A DNA stretch of 64,000 bases, from contig JAJPKO010000037.1 of the NCBI GenBank assembly GCA_021323655.1, forward strand, positions 62,001-126,000. The letters are read 5' to 3'. The stretch is from Acidobacteriaceae bacterium (GTDB lineage: Bacteria; Acidobacteriota; Terriglobia; Terriglobales; Acidobacteriaceae). Below, piece by piece: positions 26,131-35,584 of the stretch. The translations under genes and the position numbers were made by a program. A model generated the notes under the pieces. It saw nothing but the letters and a program-made list of their open reading frames with translations, was not told the origin of the DNA and ran no database searches. How positions within the stretch are numbered: the stretch's first letter is position 1; each line of letters starts with the position of its first letter.

Positions 26131-26945
26131 TGCCCTGTTCGGACGTGGATCTCTCATTCTTGCGTCAGTTTATTCAGGAGCGCTCAGGCAATGTCCTCGG
26201 CCCTGAACGCGACAATCTGTTTGAAGCGCGCCTCTTCCCGGTGTGGCAGGGCCGCGGGATGGGCGGCCTCGAAGAGCTTGTCCAGAAGCTGCGGTCCGCA
26301 TCGGACCCCGCATTTGAACAGGCCGTGGTCGACGCCATGACCATTAATGAAACCAGCTTTTTCCGTGACCATGCGCCTTTTGATCTCATCCGTGAAAAGC
26401 TTCTGCCCGAGTTGATCCGCTCCCGTGAGAAAGAGCGGCGGTTGCGTCTGTGGAGTGCAGCTTGCTCCAGCGGACAGGAGGCCTATTCTCTTGCCATGCT
26501 GATACGCGAGTCCTTTCCGCAAATAGGTGACTGGAAAATCGAGATCATCGGAACGGACATTCACGCCGCCATGATCAGCCGTGCCCGCACTGGCCGCTAT
26601 GAGCGCATGGAGATCAATCGCGGACTCCCCGCCGGTTATCTGCTCAAGTATTTCCAGCGCGATGGCGAAGAGTGGCAAGTCGTTCCCGAGCTGCGCGATA
26701 TGTGCCACTTTGAACAACTCAATCTCACGCACATTTCTCCCTTCTTCAATCAATTTGATGGCATCCTGTTGCGCAATGTGTTGTTCTACTTTTCCGCAAT
26801 TACGCAAAGCCGCATTCTCAGATGCCTTCGCACCTCCATTCGGTCTGACGGTTTTCTGATCCTGGGCCCAAGCGAGCGGGCCGAAGTGCCGGACGCATGG
26901 CAAAGCTTCCTGCAGGGCAATGTCTGCTACTACAGGCCGTTGTGA
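26130..26945 (+). CDS. cheR: Chemotaxis methyltransferase CheR
   Basis: A 271-residue SAM-dependent methyltransferase: N-terminal helical domain, then the SAM-binding WSAACSSGQEAYSLAM and IIGTDIHAAMISRARTGRY, and the late ILLRNVLFYF. It methylates receptor glutamates. The ATG at 26130 overlaps the cheB stop by one base and has AAGGAGG about 10 bases upstream. A longer frame from 25845 only runs inside cheB. Confidence 0.94.
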   Translation: MPCSDVDLSFLRQFIQERSGNVLGPERDNLFEARLFPVWQGRGMGGLEELVQKLRSASDPAFEQAVVDAMTINETSFFRDHAPFDLIREKLLPELIRSREKERRLRLWSAACSSGQEAYSLAMLIRESFPQIGDWKIEIIGTDIHAAMISRARTGRYERMEINRGLPAGYLLKYFQRDGEEWQVVPELRDMCHFEQLNLTHISPFFNQFDGILLRNVLFYFSAITQSRILRCLRTSIRSDGFLILGPSERAEVPDAWQSFLQGNVCYYRPL

Positions 26946-26997
26946 AATCCGGAAAAACAACCTCTTTCCTCATGCTTGCTTACACTGAATAAGGCAC

Positions 26998-29900
26998 ATG
27001 AGCAGACGGAAAACTACAGATGTTCTGGAACTGTTTCATCCGGTGACGGCGGAATGGTTTCGCTCTGCTCTGGGGCAACCGACCCTGCCGCAGCAGATGG
27101 GATGGCCAGCAATTGCACGCGGCGAGAGCACGCTGATACTGGCACCCACAGGCACGGGCAAAACGCTCACCGCATTTTTATGGTGTCTGGACCGGCTTCT
27201 GTTTGGAAGAGGTGAAAGGACCGCTGGATGCCGGGTGCTGTATGTGAGTCCGCTGAAGGCCCTTGCCGTAGACGTGGAGCGAAACCTGCGCGCGCCTCTT
27301 GCAGGAATAACGGAGATAGCGCAGAGCCGGGGAGTGGCGTTCCAAGGGCCGGAAATCAGCGTGCGCACAGGCGACACTCCTCAAAAAGAACGCACCCGGT
27401 TCCGGCGGCATCCGGCTGAGATTCTCATCACCACGCCCGAATCTTTATATCTGCTGCTTACCTCTGAATCTGCGGCAGCACTGTGCCCGGTGGAGACAGT
27501 CATCATAGATGAGATCCACGCCCTGGTAGCAACCAAGCGAGGAGCGCATCTCGCGCTGAGCATAGAGAGGCTGGAGGCAATTGCGCAGAGGCCCATTCAA
27601 AGAATTGGCCTTTCGGCAACGCAAAGGCCGCTTGAAGAAGTGGCGCGTTTTCTGGGTGGAACTTGCCGCGCAAGCGACGTTCAGCCTGAAGTGAAAGGCA
27701 GTCATCTCGATAGCGTTCAAAGCGACTACGCTTTTGCAATCTCGCGGCATGACCACGACACACCTGTATTTCGTCCCGTCACCATGGTGAATGCCAGCGG
27801 GCACAAAGAGCTGGTACTGCGGGTAGATGTTCCAGTGGAAGACATGGCACGGCCTCGGCAACCAGACAATCCGAACGAGCCGAAGCGCGATTCCATCTGG
27901 AATGCGATTTACCCGCGCTTACTGGAAATCGTGCGAGAGCGGCGGTCCACCATCATCTTTGTCAACAATCGCCGCGTCGCGGAACGGATTGCTGCGGCCA
28001 TGAATGACCTTGCGGGCGAGATCATTGCGCGGGCGCATCACGGATCGCTTGCCGCGGCGAAGCGGCAGGAGATTGAGGAGCAACTGAAAGCCGGAAGCAT
28101 TCGTGCTCTGGTTGCCACCTCTACGCTCGAGCTTGGAATTGATATGGGCGCGGTGGACATGGTGGTCCAGGTGGAATCACCTCCTTCGGTCGCCAGCGGA
28201 ATGCAGCGGATTGGCCGCGCGGGCCATCACGTCGGAGCTGCGAGCGAAGGAGTCATCGTTCCCAAATACCGCTCCGACCTTGTAGCGTGCGCAGCAGTTA
28301 CGCGAGCAATGCATGAAGGTCTGGTGGAATCCACGCGGTATTTGCGAAATCCGCTGGATGTGCTGGCACAGCAGATTGTCGCGATTGTGGCACATCCTCC
28401 CCGGCTGACCATTCCCCGCAAGCAGGGCCAGCCTCCTGCACGTGCCGAGATAGCGGCAGAGGACCTGTTGCATCTGGTTCGGGGTGCAGCACCCTTTGCC
28501 ACGCTCAGCCGCGAATCATTTGAAGGCGTGCTCGATCTGCTCTCAGGACGATACCCTTCAGACGAATTCGCCGAGCTGCGGCCGCGCATTACCTGGGACC
28601 GCGAACATGACATTCTGACGCCGCGCGAGAGCGCTAAGAATCTCGCCATTCTGAACGCTGGCACAATTCCAGACCGCGGACTCTATGGTGTTTTTCTTTC
28701 CAAAGATGAAGGCAAACCGGTACGCGTGGGCGAGCTGGATGAGGAGATGGTCTTTGAAAGCCGCATTGGAGACACATTTGTACTTGGCGCATCCACTTGG
28801 CGCATTGACGAGATTCGTCAAGACCGGGTGCTGGTCTCTCCCGCGCCGGGCGAGCCGGGAAGAATGCCGTTCTGGCATGGCGACCAGGCCGGGCGACCGC
28901 TTGAATTTGGCAAACGCATTGGACAGCTGGTGCGGGAGTTGCGCGAAGCTCCACGCACTGCGGCCATGGGCCGTCTGGTTCGCGAGCATGATCTGGCCCC
29001 GAATGCTGCCGAAAACCTTCTGCGCTTTATTGCCGATCAGGAGGCTGCGACCAGACAAGTTCCTGACGACCATACGATCGTCGTGGAGCGCGTGCGGGAC
29101 GAAGTAGGCAACTGGCGCGTCTGCGTACTGACGCCCTTCGGAAGCCGCGTCCATGCTCCCTGGGCCATGGCTGCGGCAGCAAAGCTGGACGATGTCGAAA
29201 CGATGTGGTCCGACGATGGTTTTGTGCTGCGTTTTCCCGATACGGAGCAGCCTCCAGCCGTCGAAGTGTTGCACCTGGATCCGGCAAGTGCTTCAGAACT
29301 TGTGCTGCGGCAGCTTGGCTCAACGGCCATGTTTGCCGCCAGGTTCCGCGAGAATGCAGCGCGAGCATTACTGCTGCCGAAACACCGTGCGCAGGGTCGC
29401 TCTCCGCTCTGGCAGCAGCGGAAGCGCGCTCATAGCCTGTTGACTGTCGCCTCTCAATACCCATCGTTCCCCATCATTCTGGAAACATACCGCGAGTGCA
29501 TGCGTGATGTCTTTGATATCCCGGCGCTCCAGGAAATTCTGCGCAACATTGAGGCAGGCGAAATCGGCGTGCATGTGGTAGATACCGAGCGCCCGTCGCC
29601 ATTCGCATCGTCGCTGATCTTCAGCTATGTGATGAATTACATCTACGACGGCGACCCTCCTTTGGCAGAAAGAAGAGCACAGGCGCTCGCCATCAATCAG
29701 GAACAACTACGTGATCTTCTTGGCGACGCAGACCTTCGCGAGCTTCTGGATAAAAAAGCGATCGCGGAAGTCGAAGAGCAGTTACAGCTGCGCGGAGAGA
29801 TGTATCGCGTGCGCTCCGCCGATGGTGTCCACGATCTGCTGCTGCGCCTGGGAGACCTGTCGCGGGATGAAATTGCGCAAAGGCTCGCATCTCCTGAGTT

Positions 29901-31593
29901 GTTGCAGGTCCTGGATGACCTCGCACAGGCAAAGCGCGTGGTGAAAATTGAAGTAGCTGGCGAGAAACGCTTCATTGCCATAGAAGATGCGACGCGGTAT
30001 CGCGATGCGCTTGGCGTCGCATTGCCAAAGGACCTGCCGAAGAAACTGTTGGCTCCCGCGTCATCGCAGGATCCAGTACTGGAGCTGGTGCGAAGGTATG
30101 CGCGAACACATGGACCGTTCACGCTCGAAGAAGTGGCTGGCAGGTTTGGGCTGAAACCAAAAGCGGCGGAAGCAACGCTACGCATACTGGTAGCCAATGG
30201 CCGTATCGTAGAAGGCGGCTTCCGTCCCAATGGCGCGCACCGCGAATGGTGTGATGCCGAAGCGTTGCGGATGGTGCGCCGAAAGACGCTGGCCAGGCTG
30301 CGCAAGGAGATTGAACCCGTCGAACAGCCGATGCTGGCGCGGTTCCAGACGCACTGGCAAGGAATTGTGCAGCGCCGCCGCGGTCTGGACGCCCTGCTCG
30401 ACGCGATTGAGACGTTGCAGGGAGCACCGTTGCCCGCATCGTTGCTTGAATCACAGATCCTCCCCGCACGAATTGAAAAGTATTCTCCAGCAGATTTGGA
30501 CACCCTGATTGCGGCAGGAGAAATTGTCTGGCGCGGGGTCAGTTCGCTGGGCGAGCGAGATGGCCGCATTGCGCTGTATCTGGCAGACAGGATGCCGGCG
30601 CTCTTGCTTCCAGCCGCGTCAGAAGAAATCCCAAAAACGGGTTCGCGAGACGCTGCCATTCTTGCGGAACTGAACCGAAGCGGCGCGCTCTTCTTTGCCC
30701 AGCTCCATGAGCGTGTAGGCGGTGGATATCCCGGCGAAACGCTGGACGCCCTGTGGTCGCTCGTATGGCGCGGGCTTGTGACCAACGATACTTTTCACGC
30801 TCTGCGCGCCTATACGGCAAAGCCGGTAGAAAAGAAATCAGCCAGGCGTGTCCATAATGAGCAGGCTTTTCGCTCCCGCAGAACGGCTCCGCCGACCGCA
30901 TTGGGACGATGGGCGCTGGTGCCGAACACGCCTGCATCCCCCACCGCGTGGAGCCACGCTACCGCCCAGCAGTTGCTCCAGCGCTACGGCATTCTTTCGC
31001 GCGAAACCGCAGCGCTGGAGGAGATTCCCGGCGGATTCAGCGCCGTCTATGACGTTCTGAAAGCGATGGAAGAGGGCGGGCGCATCCGTCGTGGGTATTT
31101 CGTCGCGGGACTTGGGGGCGTCCAGTTTGCTCTTCCAGCAGCCGTGGAAATTTTGCGGTCGTTACGCGGCCGTCCGCCAGAAAAAGCCGAGATGGTGGCT
31201 TTGGCCGCAACAGATCCGGCGAATCCTTATGGGGCCGTGCTCCCCTGGCCCGCGGATACGACAAGCCGTTCTCTCGGCCGCAGTGTTGGCGCAACCGTTA
31301 TCCTGCAAAATGGAGAGTTGGTTGCGTATTTGCGCAGGAACAACCCCAATCTGCTCGTCTTTTTGCCAGACGAAGAACCGGAGCGAACAAATACCGCGCG
31401 AAATCTTGCAGCATTTCTGTTCGAGATGGCGCAGACTGAGTTACAGAAAGAAAGCGGTAGCCACCGTCGCGAAGGATTATTGATCGCTACGATCAATGAC
31501 CAGCCTGCACACCAGAATTCCTTCTCCCGGGCTTTGCAGGAGTCTGGATTCTACGTGGCCCCGCGAGGGCTGCATGTGAGGCGCACGGGGTGA
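26998..31593 (+). CDS. lhr: Large Lhr-type DEAD/DEAH helicase
   Basis: At 1,531 residues this matches full-length Lhr (E. coli 1,538), a 3'-5' ATP-dependent DNA and RNA-DNA translocase linked to DNA repair. Motifs: Walker A PTGTGKT (about residue 50), DEIH (about 170), SATQR, and QRIGRAGH (about 400), followed by the Lhr winged-helix and core domains and a long C-terminal extension. The cytosolic product is probably monocistronic; it follows cheR by 52 bases but has its own AAGG site. Length and motif order are intact. Confidence 0.93.
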   Translation: MSRRKTTDVLELFHPVTAEWFRSALGQPTLPQQMGWPAIARGESTLILAPTGTGKTLTAFLWCLDRLLFGRGERTAGCRVLYVSPLKALAVDVERNLRAPLAGITEIAQSRGVAFQGPEISVRTGDTPQKERTRFRRHPAEILITTPESLYLLLTSESAAALCPVETVIIDEIHALVATKRGAHLALSIERLEAIAQRPIQRIGLSATQRPLEEVARFLGGTCRASDVQPEVKGSHLDSVQSDYAFAISRHDHDTPVFRPVTMVNASGHKELVLRVDVPVEDMARPRQPDNPNEPKRDSIWNAIYPRLLEIVRERRSTIIFVNNRRVAERIAAAMNDLAGEIIARAHHGSLAAAKRQEIEEQLKAGSIRALVATSTLELGIDMGAVDMVVQVESPPSVASGMQRIGRAGHHVGAASEGVIVPKYRSDLVACAAVTRAMHEGLVESTRYLRNPLDVLAQQIVAIVAHPPRLTIPRKQGQPPARAEIAAEDLLHLVRGAAPFATLSRESFEGVLDLLSGRYPSDEFAELRPRITWDREHDILTPRESAKNLAILNAGTIPDRGLYGVFLSKDEGKPVRVGELDEEMVFESRIGDTFVLGASTWRIDEIRQDRVLVSPAPGEPGRMPFWHGDQAGRPLEFGKRIGQLVRELREAPRTAAMGRLVREHDLAPNAAENLLRFIADQEAATRQVPDDHTIVVERVRDEVGNWRVCVLTPFGSRVHAPWAMAAAAKLDDVETMWSDDGFVLRFPDTEQPPAVEVLHLDPASASELVLRQLGSTAMFAARFRENAARALLLPKHRAQGRSPLWQQRKRAHSLLTVASQYPSFPIILETYRECMRDVFDIPALQEILRNIEAGEIGVHVVDTERPSPFASSLIFSYVMNYIYDGDPPLAERRAQALAINQEQLRDLLGDADLRELLDKKAIAEVEEQLQLRGEMYRVRSADGVHDLLLRLGDLSRDEIAQRLASPELLQVLDDLAQAKRVVKIEVAGEKRFIAIEDATRYRDALGVALPKDLPKKLLAPASSQDPVLELVRRYARTHGPFTLEEVAGRFGLKPKAAEATLRILVANGRIVEGGFRPNGAHREWCDAEALRMVRRKTLARLRKEIEPVEQPMLARFQTHWQGIVQRRRGLDALLDAIETLQGAPLPASLLESQILPARIEKYSPADLDTLIAAGEIVWRGVSSLGERDGRIALYLADRMPALLLPAASEEIPKTGSRDAAILAELNRSGALFFAQLHERVGGGYPGETLDALWSLVWRGLVTNDTFHALRAYTAKPVEKKSARRVHNEQAFRSRRTAPPTALGRWALVPNTPASPTAWSHATAQQLLQRYGILSRETAALEEIPGGFSAVYDVLKAMEEGGRIRRGYFVAGLGGVQFALPAAVEILRSLRGRPPEKAEMVALAATDPANPYGAVLPWPADTTSRSLGRSVGATVILQNGELVAYLRRNNPNLLVFLPDEEPERTNTARNLAAFLFEMAQTELQKESGSHRREGLLIATINDQPAHQNSFSRALQESGFYVAPRGLHVRRTG

Positions 31594-31628
31594 ATCGAGA
31601 AGGACAATGAAAAGCCCGGTACCAGGGA

Positions 31629-33059
31629 TTACTTTGCTGGCTGGCGCAGCAGTGCTGGGTTTCTGGCAGCGCATTGCACGATGAGTTCTCCAAATAATGT
31701 GTTGGCCCATGCGAACCACGAGCGAGTGAATTTCTTCACATCGTCCTTGTCATAGCTTTCATGGACGAACCCTGTTCCGGCAGAAGAAAGCTTAATCATC
31801 TCGAGCATTCTACGTACCTCCTCATCAGAGTTGGACGTAAGCGCGTAGATGATCTGTGACATGGGCCAGATCATGTTCTGGCCTTCATGCGGGCCACCAA
31901 TTCCCTCACCCGCTGTCCCCTGAAAGAACCATGGATTCTGCCGGCTCCAGACAAACCGTCGGGTCCGCGCATAGAGCGCAGCATCGGGTGAGCTTTCCAG
32001 ATATGGCAGACCGAGCAGGCTGGGCACGTTCGCATCATCCATCAGGAGCTGGCTTCCGTACCCATCCACCTCATAGGACCAGATTATTCCTTCGCTTGTT
32101 TGCACAATGGCATGCTGTTGGAGAGCGGACTCAACCTCAGTCGCCAGCGCGTGGGCCTGGCTTGCAAGGGCCGAGTCGTACAGGATGGCGCTGGACATCT
32201 CTGCCAGATGGCGCAGAGATGTCACAGCAAAAAGGTTGGAAGGCACGAGAAATGGAAAGATGCAGGCGTCGTCAGATGGACGGAAGCCGGAGGCGATCAG
32301 ACCTACCGGATTGACTGGATTTCCATAACCGTTGTCCGGCAGGGTCTCAGTAGAAATGACCGACTGGCGCTGGAAGCGGTAGGGGCCATGGCCTTCTTTC
32401 CGCTGCTGTACTTTCATGGTTTGAAGCGTCAGCTTCATCGCCTCTTTCCATGTCGCATCGAATGGACTTGTGTCTCCGGTGTGCTTCCAGTATCCGTAGG
32501 CGAGCCGGATGGTATAGCAGAGTGAATCCAGCTCCCATTTACGCTCACCCACTCCGCGCTTCAGCTCGGTCTTGTCTGCGCGGCTCCATTTGAGCGGTGG
32601 AGCATTCAGGTCGGCCATGAAGGCGTTTGCGTATGGATCAATCAAAATACAGCGGGCCTGCCGCCGGATGACGCCTTCGAGCAGTTCGCGCAGCGCCTGG
32701 TCCCTAGCGGCAAGCGGCAAATATGGCCAGACCTGCGCGGAAGAGTCTCGCAGCCACATGGCCGGAATGTCCCCGGTGATTACGGCCGTATCCGGCTTGC
32801 CCTCGAAACGCCCCGGCTCGACTGTGGTGTCGAGCGTATTCGGGAAGCAGTTTACAAACATCTCCGCCAGAACGGGGTCGGCAATGCGAGCACGGATGCT
32901 GGCGATGAACTCTTCCACCGCGGCACTATGGAAGCGGCGGTTCACCAGTGCAGGTCGGCGTGAAGAACCCTCAAGGGCGAAGAAGGGCCTGGCGTGGGCG
33001 GCAAGAACGGCGGTTGCGGCGGCTTTTATCACAGAGCGGCGCGAGAGTTTTCTATCCAT
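31629..33059 (-). CDS. GH125 exo-alpha-1,6-mannosidase-like glycoside hydrolase
   Basis: A 476-residue protein with a twin-arginine leader (RKLSRRSVIKAAATAVLA), then an (alpha/alpha)6-barrel with TGDIPAMWLRDSSAQVWPYL, RKWELDSLCYTIRLAYGYW and GIGGPHEGQNMIWPM, hallmarks of GH125 (formerly DUF1237). Characterised members remove alpha-1,6-linked mannose with inversion. Export by Tat points to periplasmic use on glycans. No other mannan genes are adjacent. Its 3' end faces lhr across 35 bases. Confidence 0.9.
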   Translation of the reverse strand: MDRKLSRRSVIKAAATAVLAAHARPFFALEGSSRRPALVNRRFHSAAVEEFIASIRARIADPVLAEMFVNCFPNTLDTTVEPGRFEGKPDTAVITGDIPAMWLRDSSAQVWPYLPLAARDQALRELLEGVIRRQARCILIDPYANAFMADLNAPPLKWSRADKTELKRGVGERKWELDSLCYTIRLAYGYWKHTGDTSPFDATWKEAMKLTLQTMKVQQRKEGHGPYRFQRQSVISTETLPDNGYGNPVNPVGLIASGFRPSDDACIFPFLVPSNLFAVTSLRHLAEMSSAILYDSALASQAHALATEVESALQQHAIVQTSEGIIWSYEVDGYGSQLLMDDANVPSLLGLPYLESSPDAALYARTRRFVWSRQNPWFFQGTAGEGIGGPHEGQNMIWPMSQIIYALTSNSDEEVRRMLEMIKLSSAGTGFVHESYDKDDVKKFTRSWFAWANTLFGELIVQCAARNPALLRQPAK

Positions 33060-33097
33060 TGCTGGTTTTCGGTTCGTGATTGTTTCAATGATTCGGG

Positions 33098-33604
33098 TTA
33101 ATTCCTGGCAAGTGGAAACAAGGTTTCCTGCTCCACTTTTTCTTCGGCGGAGGAGGGCCTCTTCTTCGCCGAGACTCCGATCACAGCCAGGACCTCAAGC
33201 GTGATGAGCGCGCTTCGTGGAATCCATATGCGCTGTGTATTTCCCCGAATATCGGGCGGAGTCAGAAAGAAGCCATCTTCGCCCAGAAGCGTGAGATTGT
33301 TTTCCGCAAGGCCCTCCAGGATTTCTCCGTCCTGAAATTGAAGACGCAGCCACAAGCCTTCTCCGCGAGGACGTCCAGCAAAATTTTTTCGCAGCAGCCG
33401 TTCAGGGTTGTTGACTTCGCCAGAGTTAAAGTCCCGCACGAAGCATATCCACTTAAGTTCCTCATTTTGCAGGGTCAACACTTTTCCGCACAAATCCAGC
33501 AGCTCAATCTTTCCCTGGCGTGCAAAGCCATCTGCAGGGAGATATCCGGCCACCCAATCGCGGGTGAATTTGCGAATGACGACCTTTTTCCGGCTGGTGG
33601 CCAT
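33098..33604 (-). CDS. Conserved acidobacterial protein of unknown function
   Basis: A 168-residue soluble protein beginning with RKKVVIRKFTRDWVAGYLP and containing CFVRDFNSGEVNNPERLLRK and LTPPDIRGNTQRIWIPRSAL, a pattern I associate from memory with an uncharacterised family (DUF6982-like) common in Acidobacteriota. It appears as a beta-rich fold without a signal peptide. It sits 38 bases upstream of the GH125 gene on the same strand, so co-transcription is possible. No function can be assigned. Confidence 0.75.
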   Translation of the reverse strand: MATSRKKVVIRKFTRDWVAGYLPADGFARQGKIELLDLCGKVLTLQNEELKWICFVRDFNSGEVNNPERLLRKNFAGRPRGEGLWLRLQFQDGEILEGLAENNLTLLGEDGFFLTPPDIRGNTQRIWIPRSALITLEVLAVIGVSAKKRPSSAEEKVEQETLFPLARN

Positions 33605-33796
33605 AGAGAAACCGGGTGTTGTCTTTGGGATTGTCTAACCGCAGCGAAAATTGTGCAACCCCGTAGCTATTTCAGCCCCTGTATGGTACAGTGTTCCTTT
33701 GTATTGTGGGTAGTTGTACCTGTAAGCCTTTGCAAATCAGGTATTTATCTTTCGTGATGCGCAAGGCTTCAAATTCTTCGATACAGACTGTTTAAG

Positions 33797-35542
33797 ATGC
33801 CCGATTACATTTATCTTCTGGAAAACCGTCTTTTACCCGCCCAGCAAAAAGCCATCCAGCAAGTGCGCGATGCCGCCCGTGATGCGGGTATGACCGTTTT
33901 TCTTACCGGCGGAGCAGTACGCGATCTGACCACTGGCACTACGGTCTACGACCTTGATTTTACGGTGCAGGGGAATGCTCTGAAGCTGAAAAAAACTCTG
34001 GAAAAGGCCGGAGCCGTGCTTTGGGGCGAGCATGAACCGACGCGTACCCTCTTTTTCTGGTTCCCGGGCAGTGTGCGGGTTGAGGTTTCGAGCGCACGGC
34101 GCGAAGAGTACCCCAAACCGGGCAAGCCGGTATATCACTGGGCGCCCATTCTCGAAGATCTGCGACGGCGTGATTTTACAGCGAATGCGATGGCAATTTC
34201 GCTGAATGAAGGCTCGTATGGTCTGCTGCTTGATCCGCTGAATGGCATGGCAGACATTGAGGCGCGGCAACTGCGCCTGATCAGCCCCTATGGATTTATC
34301 GAAGACCCGTCTCGTCTGCTGCGGGCCGTGCGGCTTCGCTCCCGCCTTGGCTGGAACCTGGAAGAGCGTACCCAGACGCGCTACGAAAACGCGAAAAATG
34401 ACGATGCGATTGATGCCATTTCTTCCTATCTGAAAGGATATGAACTGGAAGAAATCGGGCATGAGCAGGATGGCTTGCGCGCCCTGAAGGCCCTTGAAGC
34501 CGAAGGCTGGATCAAGAAGGTCTTCCCCGCCTGGACCAGCTCCAAAGCAGACCAGCACGGACTGGAGCACCTGCTGGAAAATTACTACCAGCTTCTGATG
34601 CAGGGTGTGCATCCGGACCTCTCCGCCGCTCAAATGGAGCTCCTGACGGCGAAGATGCAGACCAAGGACATCGCCGTACTAAAACGCTGTTTTCCCCGGC
34701 ATGGTTTTGTGGAGCAGTGGAACCATCTGGAAGCCGAAACAAAGAAGTTTGCTGCGCTTTTGACTGCCAAGGAAACCGCCACCCCGTCTGCTACATGGAA
34801 GCTGATTACGTCCTACCAGCCGGAACCTGTGCTGTGGCTGGCACACACCGGCAAAGGCGCGGCCATTCAGAACAAATTTAAGAACTTCTTCACGGTATGG
34901 CCAGAATTCAGACAGAAAATTCCTCTTGCCATCATGCAGGAGATGCGCATTACGCCGGAGATCGAGCGTTACTCCAAGCTGTTGGAGAACCTGTTCTTCC
35001 ATCTCATTGACGGCAAGCTGCAAACGGAAGAAGAACTGCGAGCCTTCCTAGAGCCGTATTCCCCGCCTGCGCCCCCCCCTCCGGTCACGATTCGGCGCTC
35101 GCGTAAAAAGGCTGCTGAACCGAAGATCAAATCCGAGAAGTTCTCTGAAGAGGAAGTCGAGGAAGTAGAAGTTCCGAACCTCGAAGATCTCGACCTCGAA
35201 ATAGATGAAGACGAGGGAGAGGAAGAGCACGAAGAGGCGGAGGAATCTTCTGATGCAAAAGAGCTGGAGACCAGGTCCAAACCTCTTCCATCAACTCAGA
35301 AGACCCAGAAGAAGGCCGCGGTAAAGGAGAAATCGGCTCCTCCAAAGAAGACTGCTGCCCAACCAGCGCCTGCTCCAGCCAGGAAAGCAACCGCCAAGCC
35401 CGCGCCACCGGCCAAAACTGTTGTTAAAACAAAAAGCGCCAAAAAAGGTAGCAGTTCCAGCCATCAGAAGGATGTGAAGGCAAAACCGGTAAAGAAGGCC
35501 CCGGCCAAGCTCGCGAAGAAGGCTGCGAAGAAGAAGCGGTAG
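33797..35542 (+). CDS. CCA-adding/poly(A) polymerase-family nucleotidyltransferase with histone-like tail
   Basis: Residues 1-415 are a class II tRNA nucleotidyltransferase-type core: GGAVRD (38-43), the catalytic carboxylates in YDLDF (D52, D54), RRRDFTANAMA and the RNA-binding RLLRAVRLRSRL. Such enzymes add or repair the CCA end of tRNA, although both tRNAs here encode CCA, so a repair role is likely. Residues about 418-581 form a disordered tail: a Pro-rich hinge, an acidic block (about 449-490) and a Lys/Ala/Pro-rich stretch like histone H1. This tail is far outside the normal family length and may bind nucleic acid. The start codon has no clear ribosome site. Confidence 0.85.
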   Translation: MPDYIYLLENRLLPAQQKAIQQVRDAARDAGMTVFLTGGAVRDLTTGTTVYDLDFTVQGNALKLKKTLEKAGAVLWGEHEPTRTLFFWFPGSVRVEVSSARREEYPKPGKPVYHWAPILEDLRRRDFTANAMAISLNEGSYGLLLDPLNGMADIEARQLRLISPYGFIEDPSRLLRAVRLRSRLGWNLEERTQTRYENAKNDDAIDAISSYLKGYELEEIGHEQDGLRALKALEAEGWIKKVFPAWTSSKADQHGLEHLLENYYQLLMQGVHPDLSAAQMELLTAKMQTKDIAVLKRCFPRHGFVEQWNHLEAETKKFAALLTAKETATPSATWKLITSYQPEPVLWLAHTGKGAAIQNKFKNFFTVWPEFRQKIPLAIMQEMRITPEIERYSKLLENLFFHLIDGKLQTEEELRAFLEPYSPPAPPPPVTIRRSRKKAAEPKIKSEKFSEEEVEEVEVPNLEDLDLEIDEDEGEEEHEEAEESSDAKELETRSKPLPSTQKTQKKAAVKEKSAPPKKTAAQPAPAPARKATAKPAPPAKTVVKTKSAKKGSSSSHQKDVKAKPVKKAPAKLAKKAAKKKR

Positions 35543-35584
35543 AAAACCTCCTTTTTCGCAAGTGCACAACTTCAGTGCCCGCTC

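Noticed and set aside
35100-35542. Antisense frames across the low-complexity tail of the CCA-type gene
   Set aside because: They arise from the biased Glu/Lys/Ala codons of the tail and have no start signals or family motifs.
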